Origin: Haloferula luteola | GTDB taxonomy: Bacteria > Verrucomicrobiota > Verrucomicrobiia > Verrucomicrobiales > Akkermansiaceae | Direction of reading: 5' to 3' | NCBI RefSeq assembly: GCF_014201715.1 | Contig: NZ_JACHFD010000007.1 | Coordinates: 169,032-233,031, forward strand | DNA: 64,000 bases | Shown here: positions 49,301-57,060 of the stretch, piece after piece | Position numbering within the stretch: the first letter of the stretch is position 1 | Layout: each line of letters starts with the position of its first letter | Notes under the pieces: model-generated | Database searches by the model: none | Told to the model about the DNA's origin: nothing | What the model saw: only the letters and a program-made list of their open reading frames with translations | Made by a program: the position numbers and the translations under genes

Positions 49301-52300
49301 TCGGATGCTGCAGAGGCGTTCATTAACGGATGGCCCCGTAAGACCCTGACGGTATCCGATCTCCTTGCATGGCTGGACGGTGTCGAGCGCCTTTTAATTT
49401 CCCGTCCGGACCGTAATCCGACCTTTTCCGAACAGAAACATCAAACACTCCGCGCCATACGGGAAGGTATGGCCGCGCTAGTTCACGCGGGACTTTGCGA
49501 GATATTGATCGGCCGCGTGATTCCAGATGGAGAGCCGTCTCGTTTCGAGCACATGCTTGATTTCAAGAAGCTTGTGATCCGCCGTGCCGCAACATTGGTT
49601 CAACGACCAATATTACTATCACCGATCACGATCTTGGCGGGTGAGTCACGCGCGAAGACTCGGTTGCTCATTTCGTTGGCGGAAGCTCAAGGACAACCCG
49701 GCCTCATGGACCGAGCCGAGTGGAGGACGGGCAATACTGCTCTTGGCATTTTATTCCATGAGTCGGTCGCTCGCCTAAGAATCGCAAATTCCCAGGAGCC
49801 GAATAGTCTCGATCCCCTCATGCCCGTTAGCCAATCGATGGCTACATGGCGGCAGCGAGGTAGGACGACTCACTCATTAGAAAATATATTGAATTTTTGG
49901 ATGCCCGACGCGCCGTACATTGATGATCCGGCAACCGCTGAATTAGCTCTTAGTTCTCTCATAAATCTTGCACCGAAACGTGCAGTGGACCTGATCAGCA
50001 GCCGGCCTGTGTTGACGAGATTCGCTCTTAATGGCTCTAACGGATCAGAAATTCGACTGATTCCGACACCGCCCGGACTTGATGTGCCAGGGTTGCTTGG
50101 CCTGCGTGACGAAGGCGCTACCGTGGTGCGCGCGGACTTTCGTGAAGAAGACCATCGGCAATTTTGTCCTACTCAGCTTTCATGGACTGAAAACGGTGGC
50201 GGGGAAGCCGGTCAATGGAAACGACTAACTGGGTCACTCTCCCCATATCAGTATCTCCCTCCTGCCGAAAGGAGTGAAGCAAATCCACTGCTCACTCGCT
50301 GGTTGGCCAAGGCATTCCGAAGTCTTGTCGCAGTTGCGGATCAGGACGACCAAACGCAATTGTGTCCACCGACTGCATCAAACTTACTCGGCCCAATGAT
50401 CGGAGCGGATAACTCCGAGAGTAAATGGGGGGTGCTTGGCTTTTGTGTACCCGTCGCCAAAGTAAGTGCGCAGGCTTTTCTTCGACAGGGTGACGGTGGC
50501 TTAGTGCTTGAACCGGTGCTTGAGCTTCACGACCATCTCTGGCGAGTCGGTACAGCGCTCGCGGATTGGCTGGGACGTGCTCCGAGTTCACGCCAACTTG
50601 CTACGCAGCGTCTTGCCGCACCGGCGTTGGTGCACGAAGAGGGTGAGGATTGGGCGCGCGAGGCGATGCTTCGCTTCAGCCTCTGCCGCCTGCGTGGGAA
50701 GTCGTTACCCGCTCGGCCACTTAGGATTTCGCCACAGACAGGTTTGCCAGTGACTGTCGAGCGAGTGCTCAAAAGGCTGGAAAATTTCCCATCGGACCAA
50801 GAAGAATTTACTGGCAACCGCGGCGTGGCACATTTGCTTGCTACACTTGCCGAAGGTCGCGCCATTCAAACCCGAATCGATGCACGAATCGATCCTGAAA
50901 TAGCTGGAGGAGCCACATCGTTGCTTGCAGAAATGGCTCGCGGACAATTCCGATCTGATGAGGAACTTGCGCATCATCTCCCATCATCTGGGACGCTACT
51001 TGCAGTGTGTGCCCCTAGACGGAGACCGGCACGGGCACTATTCGCGCTTTCTAATAGGATTTCGGATCTAGCGGCGTTGGATCCGATGCGCGACGATGAT
51101 CCTACACTCGGAGCTCTCGCCAGCGGCACAAGACTACTATCAATAGAATTGCAACTTCGTAGCCAAGCTTTGGAGCTCTGGTCGCTCCTCGACGTCGCGG
51201 CCCAGTTGAAATTTCAAGAATCACCGCCAAGCCTCGCTGATTGGAATCTCGACTCCACAGCGTTACTTCATCTCGAACAACCATCTACGTTGCACGGAGC
51301 GAGGGCTCCCACGGATTGGAGGAATGTTCGCGAGCTTTTTCAAAAGCTTCATCTCGCCACTAACGAAGGTCAACGCGTTGACTGGGGCGCTCTTGCTGGA
51401 TTCACCCCCTTAGGCTGGACTGTGGTGCTGGGTGCCTTGACCGGCGCGCTCTCAGGTGATTGGCGTGGTGGCCTAATCAGTGATGAGAAACTTGGAGCCG
51501 AAGTTAGACCGAAACTTCAAAGACTCGCTGGGGGATTGGCTCTCACAGCGGTCGACAGCGATGACATACCATGGGGCGGATTTGAGAAGGTGATCGCCGC
51601 TTGGAACTCCACATTCTTGGGCGAAGCTTTTGTCACTCTGGACCAGCTTGACACCGCAACTGGCTTGCGCGTTGAGACGCACAAAAGCTCTCGCTTTTAT
51701 CTCGAAGCTAGCCGGCGGCGGCCCACGGAAGTGCAGGCATCCGACGGCCGCCGAATGTTACCAGGATGGGCAATTACTTGGGCTAAAGCGTACGACGAGA
51801 GCCGCGGTGGAATTGAAAGAGTTGCTACATCGAGCGGTGAAGATCGAGTCGTTTTCCGGTGGAGTGAAACATGGCGAGGGGACCAACTTATAGGCATTGG
51901 CGTGGTGCAACCAGCCATGGTAGCACTTGCAGGAAGCTCCTTCGGAACAGTGCCGTCCCCGAGCGAGAATGAGACTCCGATAGCTGCCTCTAAACTGCTG
52001 GAAACAGATGTTCATACACCACAACCAATCAATGATGAAATCACTGTAGAACCAGCGCCGACGGACACTCCTTCCCAGGTCGCTCCTGTTGCGGTCGCTC
52101 CTGTTGCGGTCGCTCCTGTTGCGGTCGCTCCTGTTGCGGTCGCTCCTGTTGCGGTCGCTCCTCACCCATCCGCCGAATGCAGTCCACTGTCCAACCGTGA
52201 GTCAGGTAAGACTGAGGAAGATATTTTAGCGACGTATATCGAGTTGGAGAAAATGCAGGATGCGTCATGGCGCTCTCGCGGAGAGAAATCGCCAAGTTTT

Positions 52301-53818
52301 GTGCGAGTAGCTCTTTTCCAATGGGAGGTAGATGAAACCTATCGCCATCCCGGTTTCGATTTGTGCAACGGGTCAGTCCACGAGTTCAAACCCAAGAAAC
52401 CCGAGACTTGGACAAAGCATTCCTATGGACAAAGTTGTGCGGAGAGCCGGCGGAGGGCCTTGCTCAAAGCGGCGCTGAAAGCATGCAATCACTTCAATGT
52501 CGACGTTCTGCTTTTACCAGAGTATTCAGTGCGCCCCGAAACTGTGGAGTGGCTCTCGATGCAAGCACCGGCACTCGCTCCGAAGACTTCGGTTTGGGCC
52601 GGGACATATCGCCTCCCTCCAGGGATGCAGAAACCGACTGATTCACGTGAATGGAGTGCGATACACGAAGTAGTCCTTTCCGATCCAGCCGGGAAACGAA
52701 TTTCCCGCCTCAAGAGATACCCAGCTGCTGCTGCAAACGAGGTCTTCCACCCCGGAGGTGATGAAATGGATGCTCTGATAGAGCAAAAACTGGGTGATGC
52801 AAAATCACATATTTTTGAGCTGATTTGCTCGGAGGTTTTTCTTGTCACCTTTCCAGCAAATCTTTTTCCGCTGGCCCGATTGCGTCGTGATTTACTACGA
52901 AAATTTGGAAGCAACGTGGGAGGTAAAGGAGTAGATGATATGATAGAAAAGGATGTCATGACAGACATTAAGAAGTTCGCCGTCTCGACAGCCATCAGTG
53001 AAAATCTGGGAACACGGCGCACGATCCTTCTCGTGCCCGCGATGACGAGCCGCACCGCGGATTATTCCGTTCTTGGCCAAGCTGCATTCCTTTCTTCCGG
53101 CCTTACTACCGTGTTCTGCAACGCGGTATGCGGCCAATATGGTCATGGCCAAAGTTGCTTTGTTGGTCATAATGGATGGTTGGATGAAAAACCGTCTACA
53201 GGTCTTCCCTCAACTTCCCCGTATCATGGCCCAGAGCCAGGGATCTTCCATTTGGATCACGAGAATCGGGGCCGCCTTGGTAAAAACGAGCAAGCGTTGG
53301 TCATTGCAGACATTGATCCGATCTACGGAGCAGAGGGCAAGCCTCGCCCTCAGACGCTTCTCAAACCGCTCCAGCTTGTTGCTCACTTGCCTGTTATCGA
53401 AACATTGCTTCCAAAGTTCGACCCTTCACCGACCGCATGTCGCTGTAGGAGATATGAAAGATCTATCAGAGAAGTCGGCGAGTTCATGCCCGGTTTACAG
53501 AAGGTCTTGAAGTCAGGAATCGACGCCAACTGGAAGAACACGAGCGAAGACATCAACCCGGGCGTTTTGGAATCCGCCTTAGATGCTCTCGCGAAATGTG
53601 CAGGCCTTCCCTTTGGCACGAAAGAGTCCAATCGAGGATGGTTGACACGTCGGAAATCAGCTTACCTCGCTAATCATATGTCTGATCCCCAGCCTTGGCC
53701 ACCTCCCGCTGCCCTTGATTGGTTGTGGGTTGATTCAAAGTCCGAGAGCGATGGATTACCTGAAATTGAAACTCCTCCATATGCCGCCCCGCCCGGCGGT
53801 GAAATGCGGGTCGGATAG
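46301..53818 (+). CDS. 2505-residue fusion: DnaG-type primase, reverse transcriptase, unknown middle, nitrilase
   Basis: The domains run in this order. A CHC2 zinc finger has Cys53, His56, Cys78 and Cys81. A DnaG core has RILFTIHDDRGKVAGFAGRS (from residue 227) and PKYLFSPG. A TOPRIM domain has Glu294 (FVVEG) and Asp346/Asp348 (LLLDSDEAG). A reverse transcriptase has motif A LDVRSFYD (Asp705), motif B GLPQGPDLSAYLAN (about 790) and motif C YVDD (848-851). About 1000 residues follow with no recognised motif. PVAVA repeats span about 1927-1954. From about 1998 comes a nitrilase with Glu2074 (LLLPEYS), Lys2138 and Cys2176 (ICSE). All catalytic residues are present. RT-nitrilase proteins are known antiphage factors (DRT1/UG1); the added primase is what stands out. 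Base composition is AT-richer than the flanks, which suggests transfer. Confidence 0.9.
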   Translation: MPAKRNSPSGSDNSSTRNDAINKLAAEANLSDVAEWLDLRVVGRGTRSPKTLCPYHEDQRPSMYLYPASGSGRPQFHCFSCGAHGDVFDLIKRQKNIDFRGALQWLADCYRVTLPSSQSTTRKERITPRSRGLEIGLSLYRRQTTEEKSALRTWASARRMKIGFLQSADVFAVCPPKISKSLAVADREQFDSLDAAGLILRESIARRGETVPLPVEMGPRDFYNSPRILFTIHDDRGKVAGFAGRSIGKELPKYLFSPGFPRGSTLYRFHKVRAARPARRSKESETTVHIFVVEGLMDSLRLEALGLHAVALLGSQITAEQVALLTEYARDLDRDDLQLAIHLLLDSDEAGRRGTVSSTIKLLAASVEAPGMLLDVLTPSKPHTVNEAQAHDPDEWFREVNDFDTAHALLSTWCESPMKILLAWSLEVEPVNLDSTWGKLPDAQRIQAFRDIERRLDRARWLEILDRVPAFECHLPGSPNAESLWEQPLRRFLSASRGRSMILAASAKTVPKDDNGRLIRALQIAEASTQRREFPVDEGSWDRLQAALDATIPYLRELLSVANDSGKVDADDMISVLVPKGENKFRLKALPSPEILTMQQYVLNELLREYADCPRFRSFIPGVRFSTSSGTRRLETTGADRLVPVGGETVSFAYTLDMDVIEHRAPPRRTGMFRSYFECWRDFISYIDTRVAAFPPGKFHVARLDVRSFYDTVTRPVVNSVLLPAVTDALAELADSTEENNAEACAKLFLPSIKESAKRAGAMVDWLCDQSFGYKFENPGSIEPEEQPHGLPQGPDLSAYLANISLFPLDRALSELVAKFDRQASEEQGESTREGQVSSVRGAVYARYVDDMVIIARSGQDLARLRTAIEQQLALVGMELSPKTEPLPVMDEAKVREWLTDRRGAGLGVSGPFEGPPGNAPLSLLEPLADAGETDRSDSLRILHDPRLDDPDTKPEELESAVEVILSAPESDLRHGDKAGAARLLWRSVIQEGYKSALYASDAAEAFINGWPRKTLTVSDLLAWLDGVERLLISRPDRNPTFSEQKHQTLRAIREGMAALVHAGLCEILIGRVIPDGEPSRFEHMLDFKKLVIRRAATLVQRPILLSPITILAGESRAKTRLLISLAEAQGQPGLMDRAEWRTGNTALGILFHESVARLRIANSQEPNSLDPLMPVSQSMATWRQRGRTTHSLENILNFWMPDAPYIDDPATAELALSSLINLAPKRAVDLISSRPVLTRFALNGSNGSEIRLIPTPPGLDVPGLLGLRDEGATVVRADFREEDHRQFCPTQLSWTENGGGEAGQWKRLTGSLSPYQYLPPAERSEANPLLTRWLAKAFRSLVAVADQDDQTQLCPPTASNLLGPMIGADNSESKWGVLGFCVPVAKVSAQAFLRQGDGGLVLEPVLELHDHLWRVGTALADWLGRAPSSRQLATQRLAAPALVHEEGEDWAREAMLRFSLCRLRGKSLPARPLRISPQTGLPVTVERVLKRLENFPSDQEEFTGNRGVAHLLATLAEGRAIQTRIDARIDPEIAGGATSLLAEMARGQFRSDEELAHHLPSSGTLLAVCAPRRRPARALFALSNRISDLAALDPMRDDDPTLGALASGTRLLSIELQLRSQALELWSLLDVAAQLKFQESPPSLADWNLDSTALLHLEQPSTLHGARAPTDWRNVRELFQKLHLATNEGQRVDWGALAGFTPLGWTVVLGALTGALSGDWRGGLISDEKLGAEVRPKLQRLAGGLALTAVDSDDIPWGGFEKVIAAWNSTFLGEAFVTLDQLDTATGLRVETHKSSRFYLEASRRRPTEVQASDGRRMLPGWAITWAKAYDESRGGIERVATSSGEDRVVFRWSETWRGDQLIGIGVVQPAMVALAGSSFGTVPSPSENETPIAASKLLETDVHTPQPINDEITVEPAPTDTPSQVAPVAVAPVAVAPVAVAPVAVAPVAVAPHPSAECSPLSNRESGKTEEDILATYIELEKMQDASWRSRGEKSPSFVRVALFQWEVDETYRHPGFDLCNGSVHEFKPKKPETWTKHSYGQSCAESRRRALLKAALKACNHFNVDVLLLPEYSVRPETVEWLSMQAPALAPKTSVWAGTYRLPPGMQKPTDSREWSAIHEVVLSDPAGKRISRLKRYPAAAANEVFHPGGDEMDALIEQKLGDAKSHIFELICSEVFLVTFPANLFPLARLRRDLLRKFGSNVGGKGVDDMIEKDVMTDIKKFAVSTAISENLGTRRTILLVPAMTSRTADYSVLGQAAFLSSGLTTVFCNAVCGQYGHGQSCFVGHNGWLDEKPSTGLPSTSPYHGPEPGIFHLDHENRGRLGKNEQALVIADIDPIYGAEGKPRPQTLLKPLQLVAHLPVIETLLPKFDPSPTACRCRRYERSIREVGEFMPGLQKVLKSGIDANWKNTSEDINPGVLESALDALAKCAGLPFGTKESNRGWLTRRKSAYLANHMSDPQPWPPPAALDWLWVDSKSESDGLPEIETPPYAAPPGGEMRVG
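52079..52162 (+). repeat. 15-bp tandem repeat encoding PVAVA units
   Basis: The unit GTCGCTCCTGTTGCG repeats five times perfectly, followed by a partial copy. Each unit adds five residues in frame, forming a flexible Pro/Ala/Val linker before the nitrilase domain. Copy number can change by slippage without breaking the frame. Confidence 0.95.
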
Positions 53819-53884
53819 AGGGAAGTAGGGGCTTTGCACCCGTAAGGGAACGGGAATGTGCGTGCTTTATGGGAAACTCCCGGA

Positions 53885-54316
53885 ATGGCACGAATGGCTC
53901 CACACGAATACGAAGTCTTGAGCCGGGAAGAACGGCTTCGGCGGATCGGTGCGCTGTTCTACAAAGCCGTGGTGATTTCGCTGGCGCGTAAACAAGCTCT
54001 TGCCGAGGAGGCTGGCGGCGATGCTCCAGATGGAACGGCTGTGCTGGCAGCGGGTTTATTGTCGGAGGAGGACTTGGCCCTTCTCCGGCGATATGCCGGG
54101 CTGGGAGAGATTGCCCCACGCGATGCGACGGAATTTTGGGGCGTGTGCCGAACGACGGCTTACCGGCGATTGTTGAGCTTGGAACAGAGAGGTTGGATTG
54201 TGAGGCATGGGGCCACTACGGCCACCCGCTACACGTTCACCAAGCAAGCTCGCGCCCTTCTGGAACGAGATAAACAAGCCAAACAAGACCGCGATGACTC
54301 GCGGGCCAGCATGTGA
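53885..54316 (+). CDS. Winged-helix (MarR-like) DNA-binding protein
   Basis: ATG 53885 (MARMAPHEYEVLSREE) gives 143 residues; GTG 53858, preceded by AAGGGA, is an alternative. The C-terminal half reads FWGVCRTTAYRRLLSLEQRGWIVRHG, then TRYTFTKQARALLERD, a winged helix with its wing. It starts 66 bases after the giant gene on the same strand and could regulate it; an autoregulated operon is inference. The N-terminal helix (LRRIGALFYKAVVISLARKQ) may dimerise. No domain suggests another role. Confidence 0.7.
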   Translation: MARMAPHEYEVLSREERLRRIGALFYKAVVISLARKQALAEEAGGDAPDGTAVLAAGLLSEEDLALLRRYAGLGEIAPRDATEFWGVCRTTAYRRLLSLEQRGWIVRHGATTATRYTFTKQARALLERDKQAKQDRDDSRASM

Positions 54317-54359
54317 TGCCAGCCCGCAAGCACATTTGCGCAACAAGATCGTGCCGATT

Positions 54360-54773
54360 TCAACCGGCGCGTCTTTCCGCTCCGGCCTTCATCCCCTCGA
54401 AAACCTCGCTCTGCCGGGTAGAGGGCAGCTTGGCAACGGACATCAGCCGCCGGATGGCAAAGGATTTGATTAAGACGGGCGAAGTCAGGGAAGCTAGGTA
54501 TTGCTGTGCGTCCTCGGGCAACCGGAGCAAGCTGAACATTTGCGTGATGCGAGCCTTGCTAAGGCCTTCTGCTTCACCGATTTGCACCTTCGTCAGCCCC
54601 TTGTCGCCGTTCAAGCGTTCCTGCCATTCGAGCACCTTGCAAATCGGATGTCGCGTGGAAGACTCACGGCCTTCGCCGTTCGTCTGGCAGTCGCCGCCGA
54701 AGCCGCTTGACCGCCATGTAAAGCGGAATGGCTCCGCGACGAACGGGGCGAGCCGATGCTGAGGCAAAGGCAT
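54360..54773 (-). CDS. Small HTH protein at the right end of unit A (ParB-HTH-like)
   Basis: ATG 54773 (MPLPQHRLAPFVAEPF) gives 137 residues, but the frame and similarity to its paralogue continue upstream toward the att core (RTSF), so the start is uncertain. The core is VLEWQERLNGDKGLTKVQIG, LSKARITQMFSLLRLPEDAQQYL, the helix-turn-helix seen in ParB/KorB-like proteins. The gene at 63330-63755 is its paralogue, with the same core and the same place next to an att core. Its position suits an excisionase or element regulator. Confidence 0.65.
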   Translation of the reverse strand: MPLPQHRLAPFVAEPFRFTWRSSGFGGDCQTNGEGRESSTRHPICKVLEWQERLNGDKGLTKVQIGEAEGLSKARITQMFSLLRLPEDAQQYLASLTSPVLIKSFAIRRLMSVAKLPSTRQSEVFEGMKAGAERRAG

Positions 54774-54818
54774 CCCCACAATCAGAGGAATCCCGAAACT
54801 GGTTCGCAGATTAGACTC

Positions 54819-54833
54819 GCCCGCTCCGCCATG
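54819..54833 (+). other. Attachment-site core 2 between units A and B
   Basis: GCCCGCTCCGCCATG is identical to 63795-63809 and contains the 10-bp core shared with the tRNA-Ser 3' end. It separates the HTH gene of unit A from the first gene of unit B. Confidence 0.65.
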
Positions 54834-54851
54834 TGCTCCCAAACGGGAGCA
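54834..54851. repeat. Hairpin directly after att core 2
   Basis: TGCTCCC-AAAC-GGGAGCA (7-bp stem, 4-nt loop) abuts the core. A hairpin also follows cores 1 and 3 but with different sequence, so the shape rather than the sequence is conserved. Confidence 0.7.
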
Positions 54852-54897
54852 GTATTTGCTGGCGATTATTCCTGCATCAAGTGGGAAAGAACGCCTG

Positions 54898-55815
54898 TCA
54901 GAGGCGCGCGAGCAAGCCGGTCAGATCCTTACTGTGCCCGGCTTGTGCACCGCACTGGCGGATCCTCCCAAATTCATACGGGTAGGTGTCGAAGGGCGCT
55001 TCGCGGTGGATCAGGTGAAGCTGCATGCCGAGCTGGCAGGGCAAGGAGAGATCGAGCTCCCAGACATCGCCGCAGACGAGCGTCTTCTCGAAGGCGGAGA
55101 GGTCATTGCCAAGCGCGCGGCAAAGCGCCTCGTAGTAGCGACCACGACGCAGGTAGGTCGGCCGCGCGAAGTAGGGGCAGGCACTCTCGGAGACGGGCAC
55201 CTCGTCAAAGCGCTCCCGCAGGTCCCCGGGCAAGTCGCCTTCAGTTCCCCAGTCCGGCTCCTTGATCAGGAATTTGCCTGCATCGCTGAAAACGTCGACG
55301 TTTGCCCGGGTGTTGGGATCGCCCTCCAGGAGCTTGTCGAGGCGGCCGGTCACATATTCCGAGCTGGAGTTGGAGACGAAGTGGATCTTGATGCCCTTGT
55401 CCGTGATTGTCTTCAGGACCTGCAGCGTTTCGTTGCGCCACGGTGCAGAAGCCTTCTTATACACGTCGCTGTGCAAGGCCACGGTGGCGGGCAGCTTGAT
55501 CTTCCGCTGGCGGCAGATGAGCTTTGCGGTCTCGTCCGCAAAGATGTAGGGATCCGAGGCGATGGGCGCAGAGGGCGTGGTGCCGACACTCCAGCCTTCC
55601 GCCGGGGATCTGCTGCGGACGGCATCCTCGGCGGCGGCCCACTCCTCCTTCGTCACCGCGCAGAGATCCGCGCCGGAGACTTGGTACGCCGGATCCAGCT
55701 TCTGGACCTGGGTGGAGAAGTTCTCCCGGTAGGCCTCGGAGAATGCCTCGTAGACCACCGGGATCTGCGTGCAGGTGCCGTCGAAGTCGAAGATGATGTG
55801 TTTTATGGGTTTCAT
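54898..55815 (-). CDS. HAD-superfamily hydrolase
   Basis: ATG 55815 (MKPIKHIIFDFDGT) places HAD motif I (DFDGT) at the start and gives 305 residues; ATG 55845, 3 bases after the DyP stop, would add 10. Motif II is HFVSNSSSEY and motif IV is VCGDVWELDLSL. A large cap lies between I and II (residues about 20-150). HAD enzymes are mostly phosphatases; the substrate is unknown. It is the last gene of a minus-strand run after the GRE and DyP genes and probably shares their transcript. Confidence 0.8.
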   Translation of the reverse strand: MKPIKHIIFDFDGTCTQIPVVYEAFSEAYRENFSTQVQKLDPAYQVSGADLCAVTKEEWAAAEDAVRSRSPAEGWSVGTTPSAPIASDPYIFADETAKLICRQRKIKLPATVALHSDVYKKASAPWRNETLQVLKTITDKGIKIHFVSNSSSEYVTGRLDKLLEGDPNTRANVDVFSDAGKFLIKEPDWGTEGDLPGDLRERFDEVPVSESACPYFARPTYLRRGRYYEALCRALGNDLSAFEKTLVCGDVWELDLSLPCQLGMQLHLIHREAPFDTYPYEFGRIRQCGAQAGHSKDLTGLLARL

Positions 55816-55848
55816 GCGTGGAAGGGGGAAAAGGATTCGGTCCATCGA

Positions 55849-57060
55849 TCAGTCGAAGAGCCCGGCCCCGACGAACGAGCCCTGCGCTGCATTCGGCGGG
55901 CAGAAGTAGTAGCCGCCGGACAGGGCCTTCGCGACTTTGGACTTGAACAACGGATCCACGCCGTAGTCGGTCGTGGGAAAGTTCGGCGCGCTCTGCCACA
56001 TCTGGACAGCCCAGTCGCCCTGCTTCTCCAGGGAGCGCATGTAGGAGAAAAACAAGCGCCCCGCGACGACCGGCGTGTCATTTCCGATGAAGATGTAGCC
56101 GCGCCTCAGGAAGCGGCGCTCTTCATCGCGGACCCCGAGGATGTCCTGGTGATCGCCGCGGCGCGGCTGGACCTTCAGGATGTGGCCCTTTCCCGGAATG
56201 ATATCGCCGTTCTCCACGTTGCGTCCGATGATGCCCGATTGCTCCTCCGGGGTCATCGACTCGAAGAGCGGGCGATCAAGCTGGATCTCCTTCCACAGCA
56301 GGTAGCTGCCGTCCACGCACCAGGCGGGCTCCATGTCCTCCGGCCTGATGAAGACCAGCTTGTCGATGTCTCCATTCACGTTCGTCAGATTCGCCGCACC
56401 ATCGGCGACACGCAGGTGGTCGCGGTAGTCCAGCCGCTGGTAGCCGGAGACGGATCGCTTGTAGGTCAGCCGCTTGTCCGGCTTTTTCGTCTTCGGGTCG
56501 TGCCACCGGCCGTCATGCAGCTCCATTAGCAGCGAGTCATTCACCTGGTCCGCATCACTGGCGATGATAACGACGAGATCGGAGATGAATTCCGAGGGCT
56601 CGAAATCATCGACCTCCGTCTTCGGCATTTCGCGCAGCCACTTCGGCTTTTTGTGGCGGAGACCGAAGCGGTCGTCTCCGTGTGCGGAAAGGAACAGGCC
56701 GGTGCCAAAGCCGATGGTGACGGTCACCCGGCGCGAGTCGGGCCGGGGGATCCACAGGTCCATCTCGGACTCGGGCGGCTTCTCTGCCATCTCCTTCCGG
56801 GCGTATTTGCTGAGATCCTCCAGCAGCGTCTTCAGGTCGTCCCGTGTGCAGACGTTTACATCGAAGAAGATGGCGGTGATCCAGTCCTGCGTATCCACGC
56901 GGCCGGCGAAGTCCTTCACGTAGCCCGCGCGCTTTTCCTCCGGCACATAGCATGGGGTCTCCACGGGCCACTGCGGATCCGCGATGCCGGGCTGGCGGGA
57001 TCCATTCAGGTCAGGATAAGGGCGCTTCGGGCGCTCCTCGCATTTCGGAGAGTTGCTCAT
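55849..57060 (-). CDS. DyP-type haem peroxidase
   Basis: ATG 57060 overlaps the stop of the upstream GRE gene (ATGA), so it is translationally coupled; 403 residues. The signatures are VTIGFGTGLF, then the DGAANL block (Asp220) in place of the usual GxxDG, VDGSYLLWKEIQLD, the proximal His304 in GDHQDIL, RRGYIFIGND, and GRLFFSYM with FFCPPN-like YFCPPN. There is no Tat signal, so the protein is cytoplasmic. DyP peroxidases oxidise dyes, lignin-type phenols or unknown substrates with peroxide. Coupling to a GRE homologue is unusual. Confidence 0.85.
   Translation of the reverse strand: MSNSPKCEERPKRPYPDLNGSRQPGIADPQWPVETPCYVPEEKRAGYVKDFAGRVDTQDWITAIFFDVNVCTRDDLKTLLEDLSKYARKEMAEKPPESEMDLWIPRPDSRRVTVTIGFGTGLFLSAHGDDRFGLRHKKPKWLREMPKTEVDDFEPSEFISDLVVIIASDADQVNDSLLMELHDGRWHDPKTKKPDKRLTYKRSVSGYQRLDYRDHLRVADGAANLTNVNGDIDKLVFIRPEDMEPAWCVDGSYLLWKEIQLDRPLFESMTPEEQSGIIGRNVENGDIIPGKGHILKVQPRRGDHQDILGVRDEERRFLRRGYIFIGNDTPVVAGRLFFSYMRSLEKQGDWAVQMWQSAPNFPTTDYGVDPLFKSKVAKALSGGYYFCPPNAAQGSFVGAGLFD

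Noticed and set aside
52079..52162. 15-bp repeats considered as a CRISPR or iteron array
   Set aside because: The repeats are contiguous without spacers and lie in frame inside a coding region, so they are a protein linker.
54856..56529. Plus-strand 557-codon open frame across the HAD and DyP genes
   Set aside because: It spans two genes that carry clear motifs on the other strand and has no motif of its own.
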